DNA of 64,000 nt, taken from contig OZ242200.1 of NCBI GenBank assembly GCA_965205995.1, positions 434,001 through 498,000 of the forward strand, written 5' to 3'. Below are positions 16,096-24,749 of this stretch, piece after piece (position 1 is the stretch's first letter; each line of letters begins with the position of its first letter). This DNA is from MPNO01 sp965205995. GTDB lineage: Bacteria; Pseudomonadota; Alphaproteobacteria; MPNO01. The notes beneath the pieces were generated by a model. The model made no database searches, was not told where the DNA came from, and was given only the letters and a program-made list of their open reading frames with translations. A program made the position numbers and the translations under genes.

Positions 16096-16698
16096 GTGGA
16101 GCTGACGCTTGGGTGGCGCGGCCCGGTCGGGGCCGGGCTGTTCCCGGACGACGAAGCGGCGCTCGAGGAACTGCGCGCACCGGGCGTCTATCTCCGCATG
16201 AAACGATACCGGAACGCCCGCACGGTGAGCTATGTCGGCCAGAGCCGGAGCGTGCTGACGCGGATCGACCAGCATCTGACGGCGATGCTCGCCCTCCAGA
16301 CGCCGCTTCGCGACGAGCGCGGACGAGGCGTCTTCGCGGGCGATGCCGGGGCGCGTCTCGCCGCCTATAACGACCTCGCGGCGGCTTCCGGCGCGGCGGT
16401 GGAAGAGGTCCTGCGCACGCGGTTCTATGTCGCGCCCTGCGACGAGGCGTTCGCGGCGGAGCATCTCGATCTGGTGGAGGGCGCGTTGAAGGCGCGGCTT
16501 GAAGCACGGGTCGCTTCGGGCCTGGGCCTCGCGGCCTGCGAAAACGTCCAGGGCGTCCCGCGGGACCCGTTCGCCGATATCGTCAGCATCGTCCAGGACA
16601 GGACGGCGCTGGAACCGGGAGACGCGGACCTGATCGAGCGCGCGCTCGGCGCCGAGCCTATCCCTGTCGATCCCGCGCTGGTTGGGGCGGGTCCGTGA
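16096..16698 (+). CDS. GIY-YIG-like domain protein, unknown function
   Basis: 200 aa, GTG start 16096, seven bases after fdhD. Near the N-terminus GVYLR (30-34) and YVGQS (46-50) match the two halves of the GIY-YIG signature. Arg55 (LTRIDQH) and Glu residues in a later helix (EHLDLVEGALKARLE) sit where catalytic residues of the family lie. The spacer of about 13 residues is slightly longer than usual. The remainder is helical. Its TGA overlaps the GTG of mobA. A nuclease fold in a Mo-cofactor operon is unexpected. It may be a degenerate member or bind rather than cut. Confidence 0.55.
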   Translation: MELTLGWRGPVGAGLFPDDEAALEELRAPGVYLRMKRYRNARTVSYVGQSRSVLTRIDQHLTAMLALQTPLRDERGRGVFAGDAGARLAAYNDLAAASGAAVEEVLRTRFYVAPCDEAFAAEHLDLVEGALKARLEARVASGLGLAACENVQGVPRDPFADIVSIVQDRTALEPGDADLIERALGAEPIPVDPALVGAGP

Positions 16699-17324
16699 GG
16701 CCGCGCATCGCCGGGATCGTGCTCGCCGGCGGGCTGTCGCGCCGGATGGGCGGCGGCGACAAGGCGCTCCGGACGCTCGGCGGGCGCACCATCCTGGACC
16801 ATGTGATCGCCCGCGCCGCGCCGCAGGTGGATTTGCTCGCGCTCAACGCCAACGGCGATCCGGCCCGCTTCGCCGCGACCGGTCTCGCGGTGGTCCCCGA
16901 TACGGTCGAAGGCTTCCCGGGTCCCCTGGGCGGCGTGCTCGCGGGGCTCGAATGGGCGCAAGAGCGCGATCCGGGCTGCGTCTACGTCGCGAGCTTCGCC
17001 TGCGACGCGCCGTTCCTGCCCGAAGACCTGGTGCAGAGGCTGTGGCGGGCGATCGAGGAGGAGGGCGGCGAAATCGCCTCGGCGCGTTCGGACGGGCGCG
17101 AGCACCCGGTATTCGCGCTCTGGCCGGTCGCGCTGGCCGGCGCGCTCAGGGCCGCCGTGGTGGAGGAGGGGGTCCGCAAGGTCGATGTCTGGACGGCGCG
17201 CTACCGCCTGGCCCATGCCGGGTTTTCCGCCGCGCCGGTCGATCCGTTCTTCAACGTCAACCGGCCCGAAGACATCGCCGAGGCCGAGGCGGTGCTCGGC
17301 GGCCGGGCTCACCCAGCGAGTTGA
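16695..17324 (+). CDS. mobA: Molybdenum cofactor guanylyltransferase MobA
   Basis: 209 aa, GTG start 16695 overlapping the upstream stop (GTGA). The nucleotidyltransferase signature GIVLAGGLSRRMGGGDKAL is at residues 7-25, with GPLGGVLAGL further on and the metal-binding Asp in FACDAPFL. Adds GMP from GTP to molybdopterin to make the bis-MGD precursor. Final NVNRPEDI is typical of MobA. Linked to fdhD, consistent with Mo-dependent formate dehydrogenase maturation. Converges on ubiA with a 16-bp overlap. Confidence 0.92.
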   Translation: MRPRIAGIVLAGGLSRRMGGGDKALRTLGGRTILDHVIARAAPQVDLLALNANGDPARFAATGLAVVPDTVEGFPGPLGGVLAGLEWAQERDPGCVYVASFACDAPFLPEDLVQRLWRAIEEEGGEIASARSDGREHPVFALWPVALAGALRAAVVEEGVRKVDVWTARYRLAHAGFSAAPVDPFFNVNRPEDIAEAEAVLGGRAHPAS

Positions 17325-18238
17325 GCGGCGACGGCGGCGGCGAGGATGAGCCAGCCGACCAGCCGGTTCGAGCGGAACTTGGCGAGACAGTCCTTCGGGG
17401 CGTCGAGGTCGACATCGGCGACCTGCCAGACGAGCTGCATGGTTGCCAGGGCGAGGCCCGCGAAGAAAATCCAGCCCAGCCCGACGACATGGCCGGTCGC
17501 GGCGAACAGGGCGGCGGCGATCAGGTAGAAGGCGAACAGCCAGGGCTTGCTGCCGAGGCCGAGGCGCCGCGCGGTCGACTTGACCCCTGCCGCGGGGTCG
17601 TCGCGCCGGTCCTGGTGGGCGTAGATGGTGTCGTAGCCGAGCGTCCAGAAGATGCCCGCGGCATAGAGCAGGACCGGCGCCAGGCCGATCTCCCCCCGCA
17701 CCGCCGCCCAGCCGAGCAGGGCGCCCCAGTTGAACGCGAGGCCGAGCACGAATTGCGGCCAATAGGTGACCCGCTTGCTGAGCGGGTAGGTGAAGACCAG
17801 GACCAGCGACGCCAGCCCGACCGCGATGGCGAAGGGGTTGAGCGCGAGAAGGATGCAGAGCCCCGCCGCCAGGAGGATGGCGAGAAACACCAGCGCCCCG
17901 CGCACCGTGACCTGGCCGCTCGGCAACGGCCGGTCGCGGGTCCGGGCGACCTGGGCGTCGAAGTCGCGGTCGCAGATGTCGTTGAAGGTGCAGCCGGCGC
18001 CCCGCATCGCCAGGGCGCCGATGCCGAACAGCGCGAACAGGGTCAGGCTTTCGCGCGACAGCGGCTGCGGCGAGGCGAAGGCGATCGACCACCAGCAGGG
18101 GAACAGCAGCAGCCAGGTGCCGATCGGCCTGTCGAGCCGCGCCAGCCGGGCAAAGGGACGGGCGGGCGCGGGCAAAAGCCGGTCAACCCATCCGCCCTTG
18201 GGGATATCGCTCGCGGCGGTCTCGTCGATGCCCGACAT
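17309..18238 (-). CDS. ubiA: 4-hydroxybenzoate polyprenyltransferase UbiA
   Basis: 309 aa integral membrane prenyltransferase with about eight or nine helices. The two Asp-rich motifs that bind Mg-prenyl-diphosphate are NDICDRDFD (about residues 86-94) and YDTIYAHQDRRDD (about 202-214). Attaches the polyprenyl tail to 4-hydroxybenzoate in ubiquinone synthesis. Family also includes heme O synthase (ctaB, present separately at 24.7 kb). The C-terminal coding end overlaps mobA, and the start shares a 39-bp divergent intergenic region with rsmE. Confidence 0.93.
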   Translation of the reverse strand: MSGIDETAASDIPKGGWVDRLLPAPARPFARLARLDRPIGTWLLLFPCWWSIAFASPQPLSRESLTLFALFGIGALAMRGAGCTFNDICDRDFDAQVARTRDRPLPSGQVTVRGALVFLAILLAAGLCILLALNPFAIAVGLASLVLVFTYPLSKRVTYWPQFVLGLAFNWGALLGWAAVRGEIGLAPVLLYAAGIFWTLGYDTIYAHQDRRDDPAAGVKSTARRLGLGSKPWLFAFYLIAAALFAATGHVVGLGWIFFAGLALATMQLVWQVADVDLDAPKDCLAKFRSNRLVGWLILAAAVAAQLAG

Positions 18239-18266
18239 TGCGCTTTTGCTCCGGCCCCACTATATC
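18238..18266 (+). promoter_or_regulatory. rsmE promoter overlapping a divergent ubiA -10 box
   Basis: Plus strand: -35 TTGCGC (18238-18243), a 17-base spacer, -10 TATATC (18261-18266). Minus strand: a -10 TATAGT occupies 18259-18264, aimed at ubiA, though its -35 (TCGTAA) is poor. The two -10 boxes overlap in the sequence ACTATATC, suggesting a bidirectional promoter. Confidence 0.45.
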
Positions 18267-18277
18267 GGCACCGGCCC

Positions 18278-19096
18278 ATGGTTACGATGGCGGCGCGATT
18301 CCCGATGCAGGCAGCGGCACCCAGAGTCCGGCTCTTCCTCGACCAGGGGCTGGAAAACGGCGCGGTTGCCGTGCTCGCTCGCGACCGGACCCACTATCTG
18401 AAGGATGTCATGCGGCTCGGGCCGGGCGATGGTGTCGCCGCGTTCAACGGGCGCGACGGCGAGTGGCTGGGGCGGATCGAAGCCGTCGACAAGCGCCGGT
18501 TCGCGCTCCGCATCGAACGCCTCCTTCGGCCTCAGCCGGCGGCCATCGATCTCTGGATCGCCTTCGCGCCGCTGAAGCGGGGACCGACCGATCTTCTGGT
18601 GACCAAGGCGGTCGAGCTCGGCGCGACGACCCTGGTGCCCGTCGCCACCGCGCACACGACAGCTTCCCGCGTCAGGTCCGAGCGCATGAAGCTGCTCGCC
18701 ATCGAGGCCGCCGAACAATGCGGGCGCTGCGACGTGCCCGGGATTCGGGAGCCGGCGCCGCTCGCGGATTTGCTGGAGCGCTGGCCTGCCGGACGGCGGC
18801 TCGTCTTCTGCGACGAGAGCGGCCATGGCCGGCCGATCGTCGATGTCCTGACCGAGGCCCGGGACGGTCCGACCGGCGGGCCGTGGGCGGTGCTGATCGG
18901 GCCCGAAGGCGGTTTTACCGAGGAAGAACGCGCCCGGCTGCGCAGCCGGTCCTTCGTGCATGCGGTCGATCTGGGGCCTCGGCTGCTGCGCGCCGAGACC
19001 GCGGCGATCGCCGCCCTGGTCTGTTGGCAGGCGGTGATCGGCGATTGGCGCGGTCCCGACAGCGCGCCGGCGCGCCAAGCGGCCGCGCGGGTATAG
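18278..19096 (+). CDS. rsmE: 16S rRNA m3U1498 methyltransferase RsmE
   Basis: 272 aa from ATG 18278; ATG 18287 is equally possible and further from the -10. SPOUT-class methyltransferase with an N-terminal PUA-like region. KAVELGATTLVPVATAHT, EAAEQCGR, IGPEGGFTEEE and LGPRLLRAETAA are the conserved RsmE blocks and build the trefoil-knot SAM site. Methylates N3 of U1498 in 16S rRNA. Followed after four bases by gshA, a pairing seen in other alphaproteobacteria. Confidence 0.92.
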   Translation: MVTMAARFPMQAAAPRVRLFLDQGLENGAVAVLARDRTHYLKDVMRLGPGDGVAAFNGRDGEWLGRIEAVDKRRFALRIERLLRPQPAAIDLWIAFAPLKRGPTDLLVTKAVELGATTLVPVATAHTTASRVRSERMKLLAIEAAEQCGRCDVPGIREPAPLADLLERWPAGRRLVFCDESGHGRPIVDVLTEARDGPTGGPWAVLIGPEGGFTEEERARLRSRSFVHAVDLGPRLLRAETAAIAALVCWQAVIGDWRGPDSAPARQAAARV

Positions 19097-19100
19097 GGAA

Positions 19101-20465
19101 ATGGCGGCACCCCCCTCGAGCCAGGGCGCGCAGATCGAGGACTGCCGCCAGCTGGTCGAATTCCTGGAGGCGGGCTGCAAGCCTCCCGGGGACTGGCGGA
19201 TCGGCACCGAGCACGAAAAATTCGTCTTCCATCTCGAAACCCTCGCCTCCCCGCCCTATGAGGGCGCGTGGGGGATCCGCGCGCTGCTCGAAGGGCTGAC
19301 GCGTTTCGGCTGGGAACCGGTGCTGGAGAACGGCAACCCGATCGCGCTCGCCAAGTCGGACTGCAACATATCGCTGGAGCCCGGCGGGCAGCTCGAATTG
19401 TCGGGCGCGCCGCTGGAAACCATCCACCAGACCTGCGACGAGGTGCATACCCATCTCGCCGAGGTGAAGGAGGTGGCGGGCGAGCTCGGCGTCGGGCTGG
19501 TCGGGCTCGGCTTCCACCCCCGCGCCAGGCGCGACGAGATTCCGTGGATGCCCAAGGGCCGCTACAAGATCATGCGCGACTACATGCCCAAGAGGGGCAC
19601 GCTCGGGCTCGACATGATGGTCCGGACCTGCACGGTGCAGGTCAATCTTGATTTCGAGTCCGAAGCCGACATGATCCGCAAGATGCGGGTCGGCCTCGCG
19701 CTCCAGCCGGTCGCCACCGCGCTTTTCGCCGACTCGCCCTTCGTCGAGGGCAAGCCCAGCGGCTACTACTCCTACCGCAGCCATATCTGGGAGGACACCG
19801 ACCCCGACCGCTGCGGCATCCTCCCCTTCGTGTTCGAGGACGGCATGGGGTTCGAGCGCTATGTCGACTACGTGCTCGACGTGCCGATGTATTTCGTCTA
19901 CCGCGACGGCCGCTATATCGACGCCAGCGGCCAGTCGTTCCGCGACTTCCTCGACGGCCGGCTGCCGGCTTTGCCCGGCGAGAAGCCGATGATGTCGGAC
20001 TGGGAGGACCATCTGACGACGCTGTTCCCGGAAGTCCGGCTCAAGCGCTATATCGAGATGCGCGGCGCCGATGGCGGGCCCTGGCGGCGGCTCTGCGCGC
20101 TGCCGGCGCTTTGGGTCGGGCTGCTCTACGACCGGGGCGCGCTCGATGCCGCCTGCGAGCTGATCGGCGACTGGACCGTCGAGGATCACCAGCGGCTGCG
20201 CCACGAGACCTCCATCCAGGCCCTCAAGACGCCGTTCCGCGGCGGCACCCTGCTCGATGTCGCGCGGGAGGTCCTGCGGATCGCCCATGACGGGCTCAGG
20301 GCGCGCGCCCGGCTCGACCGGGTGGGCGACAACGAGACGGGATATCTCCGCATCCTCGACGACATCGTCCGCCGCGGCTCGTGTCCCGCCGAGCAAAAGC
20401 TCGAGCGCTTTCACGGGGCGTGGAACGGCGATATCGACCGGGTGTTCGACGAGTACGCCTATTGA
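19101..20465 (+). CDS. gshA: Glutamate-cysteine ligase, GCS2 type
   Basis: 454 aa, the length of the alphaproteobacterial/plant-type enzyme. Conserved pieces are RIGTEHEKF near residue 33, SLEPGGQLELSG, GFHPRARRDEIPWMPKGRYKIM, and TCTVQVNLDFESE. Two Cys of the plant redox switch are not conserved as such. Catalyses the first, ATP-dependent step of glutathione synthesis. Co-directional with rsmE (4-base gap) and convergent to tldD. Confidence 0.93.
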   Translation: MAAPPSSQGAQIEDCRQLVEFLEAGCKPPGDWRIGTEHEKFVFHLETLASPPYEGAWGIRALLEGLTRFGWEPVLENGNPIALAKSDCNISLEPGGQLELSGAPLETIHQTCDEVHTHLAEVKEVAGELGVGLVGLGFHPRARRDEIPWMPKGRYKIMRDYMPKRGTLGLDMMVRTCTVQVNLDFESEADMIRKMRVGLALQPVATALFADSPFVEGKPSGYYSYRSHIWEDTDPDRCGILPFVFEDGMGFERYVDYVLDVPMYFVYRDGRYIDASGQSFRDFLDGRLPALPGEKPMMSDWEDHLTTLFPEVRLKRYIEMRGADGGPWRRLCALPALWVGLLYDRGALDAACELIGDWTVEDHQRLRHETSIQALKTPFRGGTLLDVAREVLRIAHDGLRARARLDRVGDNETGYLRILDDIVRRGSCPAEQKLERFHGAWNGDIDRVFDEYAY

Positions 20466-20478
20466 GGGCGGGCCGGCC

Positions 20479-21909
20479 TCAGGCGGTTCCGCCGACCGTC
20501 AGGTTGTCGACCAGAAGCGTCGGCTGACCGACGCCGACCGGGACTCCCTGGCCCTCCTTGCCGCAGGTCCCGACGCCGGGGTCGAGGCTCATGTCGTTGC
20601 CGACCATCCTGACCCGGGTCAGCGCCTCGGGGCCGTTGCCGATGAGCGTCGCCCCCTTGACCGGCGCGCCGATCGCGCCGTCCTCGATCAGATAGGCCTC
20701 GGAGGCGCTGAAGACGAACTTGCCCGAGGTGATGTCGACCTGGCCGCCGCCGAAATTGACGGCGTAGAGGCCCTTCGGCACCGCTGCGATGATTTCGTCC
20801 GGCGACCGGTCGCCGGCCAGCATGAAAGTGTTGGTCATCCTCGGCATCGGCGCGTGCGCGAAGCTTTCCCGCCGCCCGTTGCCGGTGGGCGCGGCGCCCA
20901 TCAGCCGCGCGTTCATGCGGTCCTGCATGTAGCCGGTGAGGATGCCGTCCTCGATCAGCACCGTGTTCTGGGTCGGCGTTCCCTCGTCGTCGATGCTGAG
21001 CGAGCCGCGGCGGTCGGCGATGGTGCCGTCATCGACCACGGTCACGCCGGGCGCGGCGATGCGCTCGCCGAGGAGGCCGGAGAAGGCGGATGTCTTCTTG
21101 CGGTTGAAATCGCCTTCGAGCCCGTGGCCGATCGCCTCGTGGAGCAGGATGCCGGGCCAGCCGGGGCCCAGCACGACGGGCATTTCGCCGGCCGGCGCGG
21201 GAACCGATTCGAGATTGACCAGCGCCTGGCGAAGCGCCTCCTCGACCTGGGCCTGCCAGGCATCCTCGGCGAAATAGGCGCCGTAGGCGGTGCGCCCGCC
21301 GACCCCGTGGCTGCCGGTCTCCATCCGCTCGCCGTCGGCCGCCACGATGGAAACGTTGAGCCGGACCAAGGGGCGGATATCCGCCGCCCGGCGTCCGTCG
21401 GCGCGGACGATCTGGATCGCCTGCCACTCGCCCATGATGGAGGCGACGACCTGGACCACCCGGGGATCGCGGCCGCGCGCATAGGCGTCGATGTCCTGGA
21501 GCAGCTTGACCTTGCGCTCGAACGGGATCTCGTTGAGGGGGTTGTCCTCGACATAGAGCGCCGTGTTGGTCGCGGCCGGGCCGGCCCCCGCGCTGCCGCT
21601 ATATCCCGCCTTGACGGCGGTGATCGTCTTCGCCGCGCGTTCGATCGCGGCTTCCGACAGCTCGGCGGCGTGGGCATAGCCGGTGGCCTCGTCGGCGACG
21701 GCGCGAAGCCCGAAACCCTGGGTGGTGTCGAAGGACGCCGTCTTCAGCCGCCCGTCGTCGAAACCCAGCCCCTCGGACTGGCGGTATTCGAGAAACAGCT
21801 CGCCGTCGTCGGTGCCGGCGAGGGCATCGCCCACGATCGATTCGACCCTGGCGCGGTCGAGCCCGGTACGGTTGAAGAAGAGCTCATCCGTCTTTGCGAG
21901 ATCCGCCAT
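20479..21909 (-). CDS. tldD: Metalloprotease TldD
   Basis: 476 aa. The zinc motif HEAIGHGLEGD (HExxxH plus a downstream Glu/Asp) lies about residue 258. The C-terminal GVGTCGKEGQ supplies the fourth zinc ligand, Cys. With TldE (PmbA, not in the window) it degrades unfolded peptides and processes RiPPs such as microcin B17 or antitoxin CcdA. The start faces the long intergenic region before coxB. Confidence 0.93.
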   Translation of the reverse strand: MADLAKTDELFFNRTGLDRARVESIVGDALAGTDDGELFLEYRQSEGLGFDDGRLKTASFDTTQGFGLRAVADEATGYAHAAELSEAAIERAAKTITAVKAGYSGSAGAGPAATNTALYVEDNPLNEIPFERKVKLLQDIDAYARGRDPRVVQVVASIMGEWQAIQIVRADGRRAADIRPLVRLNVSIVAADGERMETGSHGVGGRTAYGAYFAEDAWQAQVEEALRQALVNLESVPAPAGEMPVVLGPGWPGILLHEAIGHGLEGDFNRKKTSAFSGLLGERIAAPGVTVVDDGTIADRRGSLSIDDEGTPTQNTVLIEDGILTGYMQDRMNARLMGAAPTGNGRRESFAHAPMPRMTNTFMLAGDRSPDEIIAAVPKGLYAVNFGGGQVDITSGKFVFSASEAYLIEDGAIGAPVKGATLIGNGPEALTRVRMVGNDMSLDPGVGTCGKEGQGVPVGVGQPTLLVDNLTVGGTA

Positions 21910-22271
21910 CTCCGGCCTCCTCAGGGGGCGGTCCGGCTGGTGCCGGGCCGCCGATTGCAGGGCTTCCCGCTATATGATGGTGTCGCCCGCGCCCGTTGTC
22001 ACCCCGGACCTCGGCCAAAGCCCTCGATGAGCGGTGCGCGCGGCATTGCGATGCGGGGCCGGGGACGGCAGAAATCCGCTCCGGGACGCCCACAGGGGAG
22101 GGAAATTGGCGTAGAATCATCTCATGACACGGGATCTTGTGTTTCCAACTTGCGCTGTGTATCAATCCGGCGATCTCCATGCCTTTGCAGGATTTCCCGC
22201 GTCGGGGTCGCGCCTGAAGGGTATCGCTGCTCAAGGGCGGACTTCCCGCGGACGATAAGGACTCGATTCGA
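21910..22271. other. 362-bp divergent intergenic region between tldD and coxB
   Basis: No coding sequence or RNA gene is recognised. A minus-strand TATAGC (21969-21974) could be a tldD -10 box. A plus-strand TAGAAT (22112-22117) could be a coxB -10, but neither has a good -35. If the second is right, the oxidase mRNA would have a leader of about 150 bases. AAGGA before the coxB ATG serves as a weak ribosome-binding site. Confidence 0.4.
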
Positions 22272-23123
22272 ATGCCGATGAGCGGAGGACGCATTCTCGC
22301 AGCGGCCGCGGCCCTGGCCGCGGCGCTGACCGGAACCGGCGCGTGGGCCAACGCACCGGTGCCCTGGCAGATGGGTTTGCAGCAGGCGGCGACCCCGCTG
22401 ATGCAGAATATCGACGATCTTCACGACATCCTTCTGGTTGTCTGCACCCTGATCACGCTGTTCGTGCTGGGGCTGCTGCTCTACGTCGTCTGGCGGTTCC
22501 GCGAGAGCAGGAACCCGACGCCGACCCGGACCACGCACAACACCGTGGTGGAGGTGCTGTGGACGGTGATACCGGTGGCGATCCTGGTGCTGATCGCGAT
22601 CCCGTCCTTCAAGCTGCTCTACTATTCGGACACGATTCCCAAGGCCGACATGACGGTGAAGGCGATCGGCCACCAGTGGTACTGGAGCTACGAGTACCCC
22701 GACCACGACAATTTCACGTTCGACGCGACAATGCTGGCGGACGACGAGCGGAAGCCCGACCAGCCGCGCCTGCTCTCGGTCGACAACCGCATCGTGGTGC
22801 CGGTCAACAAGATCGTCCGCGTCCAGGTCACGGCGGACGACGTGCTGCACGCCTGGGCGATCCCGGCGTTCGGCGTCAAGGTCGACGCGGTGCCGGGACG
22901 GCTGAACGAAGTCTGGTTCAAGGCCGAGAGGACGGGGGTCTATTACGGTCAGTGTTCGGAGCTTTGCGGCGTCAATCACGGCTTCATGCCGATCCGCGTC
23001 GACGTCGTCAGCGATCAGGAGTTCAACGCCTGGGTTTCCTGGGCGAAGAAGGAATTTGCCGCGGAACAAGACGGCACCAAACCGCCGGCAACGAAAATCG
23101 CCGGTCTCGAGTCCACGGATTGA
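22272..23123 (+). CDS. coxB: Cytochrome c oxidase subunit II (aa3 type)
   Basis: 283 aa with a signal-peptide-like N-terminus (to about GAWA, residue 26) and two transmembrane helices (54-74, 95-112). The periplasmic cupredoxin domain carries the CuA ligands His193, Cys228, Glu230, Cys232, His236 and Met239 (motif YGQCSELCGVNHGFMP). The aromatic patch GHQWYWSYEY is where cytochrome c electrons enter. First gene of the oxidase operon. Start ATG 22272; ATG 22278 is also in frame. Confidence 0.96.
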   Translation: MPMSGGRILAAAAALAAALTGTGAWANAPVPWQMGLQQAATPLMQNIDDLHDILLVVCTLITLFVLGLLLYVVWRFRESRNPTPTRTTHNTVVEVLWTVIPVAILVLIAIPSFKLLYYSDTIPKADMTVKAIGHQWYWSYEYPDHDNFTFDATMLADDERKPDQPRLLSVDNRIVVPVNKIVRVQVTADDVLHAWAIPAFGVKVDAVPGRLNEVWFKAERTGVYYGQCSELCGVNHGFMPIRVDVVSDQEFNAWVSWAKKEFAAEQDGTKPPATKIAGLESTD

Positions 23124-23144
23124 GTTGGACGGAGGAGCAAGGGA

Positions 23145-24734
23145 ATGAGTGATTCCGCGGCGGCCCACGAGCACCACGAGGCGCATCCGACGGGTTGGCG
23201 GCGCTTCGTCTATTCGACCAACCACAAGGACATCGGCACGATGTATCTTGTGTTCGCCGTCATCTCCGGGCTCATCGGCGGCGGCATGTCGATCGTCTTC
23301 CGCATGGAGCTGAACAGCCCCGGCGACCAGATCCTCGGCGGCGACTACCACATGTTCAACGTCCTGATCACCGCCCACGGGCTGATCATGATCTTCTTCA
23401 TGGTGATGCCGGCGATGATCGGCGGGTTCGGCAACTGGATCGTGCCGCTGATGATCGGCGCGCCCGACATGGCCTTCCCGCGGATGAACAATATCAGCTT
23501 CTGGCTGCTGGTCCCTTCCTTCATCCTGCTGATGTTCTCGCCCTTCTTCGGCGGGGTCGGCGGCGGCTGGACGATCTACCCGCCCTTGAGCTCGGATATT
23601 GGGCAGCCCGAACCGGCGGTCGACATGGCGATCTTCGCCCTGCATCTGGCCGGCGCGTCGTCGATTCTGGGGGCGGCCAATTTCATCACCACGATCTTCA
23701 ACATGCGCGCGCCGGGGATGACGCTGCACAAGATGCCGCTATTCGTCTGGTCGATCCTGGTGACCGCGTTCCTGCTGCTGCTGGCGCTGCCGGTACTCGC
23801 GGGTGCGATCACGATGCTGCTCACCGACCGCAATTTCGGCACCACCTTCTTCAAGGCGGCCGGCGGCGGCGACCCGATCCTGTTCCAGCATCTGTTCTGG
23901 TTCTTCGGCCATCCCGAGGTCTACATCCTGATCCTTCCGGGCTTCGGCATCGTCAGCCAGATCGTGGCGACCTTCTCGCGCAAGCCGGTCTTCGGCTATC
24001 TCGGCATGGCCTATGCCATGGTGGCGATCGGTTTCGTCGGCTTCATCGTCTGGGCGCATCACATGTACACCGTCGGCATGGATGTCGACACCAAGGCGTA
24101 TTTCACCGCCGCCACGATGGTGATCGCGGTGCCCACGGGCATCAAGATATTCAGCTGGATCGCCACCATGTGGGGCGGGTCGATCCGCTTCGACACGCCG
24201 ATGCTTTGGGCGGTCGGCTTCATCTTCCTGTTCACCCTCGGCGGGGTGACCGGGGTGGTGCTCGCCAATGCCGGCGTCGACCACGCGCTGCACGACACCT
24301 ATTACGTGGTGGCGCATTTCCACTACGTGCTGTCGATGGGCGCGGTCTTCGCGATCTTCGGCGGGTTCTATTACTGGCTGCCCAAGATGTGCGGACGGCG
24401 CTATCCGGAAATGCTCGGAAGGGCGCATTTCTGGATCATGTTCGTCGGCGTGAATGTCACCTTCTTCCCGCAGCATTTCCTCGGCCTGGCCGGGATGCCG
24501 CGGCGGATCCCGGACTATCCCGACGCGTTCGCGGGCTGGAACATGGTCTCTTCGATCGGTTCCTACATCTCGGCGTTCGGCGTGCTGTTGTTCCTGTGGA
24601 TCCTGTACCGGACCTTCACCGTCGGCGAGCGGGTCGGCGAGAACCCGTGGGGCGAGGGTGCGACGACACTCGAATGGACGGTGAGCTCGCCGCCGCCCTT
24701 CCACAGCTATGACGAGCTGCCGCAGATCCGTTAG
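23145..24734 (+). CDS. ctaD: Cytochrome c oxidase subunit I (aa3 type)
   Basis: 529 aa, 12 transmembrane helices. Heme and copper ligands occur in TAHGLIMIFFMVMPA (low-spin heme His), FFGHPEVYILILPGFG (CuB His and the cross-linked Tyr), WAHHMYTVGMD (CuB His-His), and VVAHFHYVLSMG (heme a3 and heme a His). The GFGN/LMIGAPDMAFPR region holds the D-channel entry; the IKIFSW region belongs to the K channel. This is an A-type proton-pumping oxidase. A strong GGAGG ribosome-binding site precedes the ATG. Confidence 0.97.
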   Translation: MSDSAAAHEHHEAHPTGWRRFVYSTNHKDIGTMYLVFAVISGLIGGGMSIVFRMELNSPGDQILGGDYHMFNVLITAHGLIMIFFMVMPAMIGGFGNWIVPLMIGAPDMAFPRMNNISFWLLVPSFILLMFSPFFGGVGGGWTIYPPLSSDIGQPEPAVDMAIFALHLAGASSILGAANFITTIFNMRAPGMTLHKMPLFVWSILVTAFLLLLALPVLAGAITMLLTDRNFGTTFFKAAGGGDPILFQHLFWFFGHPEVYILILPGFGIVSQIVATFSRKPVFGYLGMAYAMVAIGFVGFIVWAHHMYTVGMDVDTKAYFTAATMVIAVPTGIKIFSWIATMWGGSIRFDTPMLWAVGFIFLFTLGGVTGVVLANAGVDHALHDTYYVVAHFHYVLSMGAVFAIFGGFYYWLPKMCGRRYPEMLGRAHFWIMFVGVNVTFFPQHFLGLAGMPRRIPDYPDAFAGWNMVSSIGSYISAFGVLLFLWILYRTFTVGERVGENPWGEGATTLEWTVSSPPPFHSYDELPQIR

Positions 24735-24749
24735 CGGCGGAAACAAAGC

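Noticed and set aside
16682..18277. Long upstream extension of the rsmE reading frame (to 804 aa)
   Set aside because: It crosses mobA and the antisense of ubiA and has no similarity; the RsmE start at 18278/18287 with a promoter is far better supported.
18915..20414. 499-aa minus-strand frame opposite gshA
   Set aside because: Shadow of glutamate-cysteine ligase. The plus-strand protein is conserved throughout.
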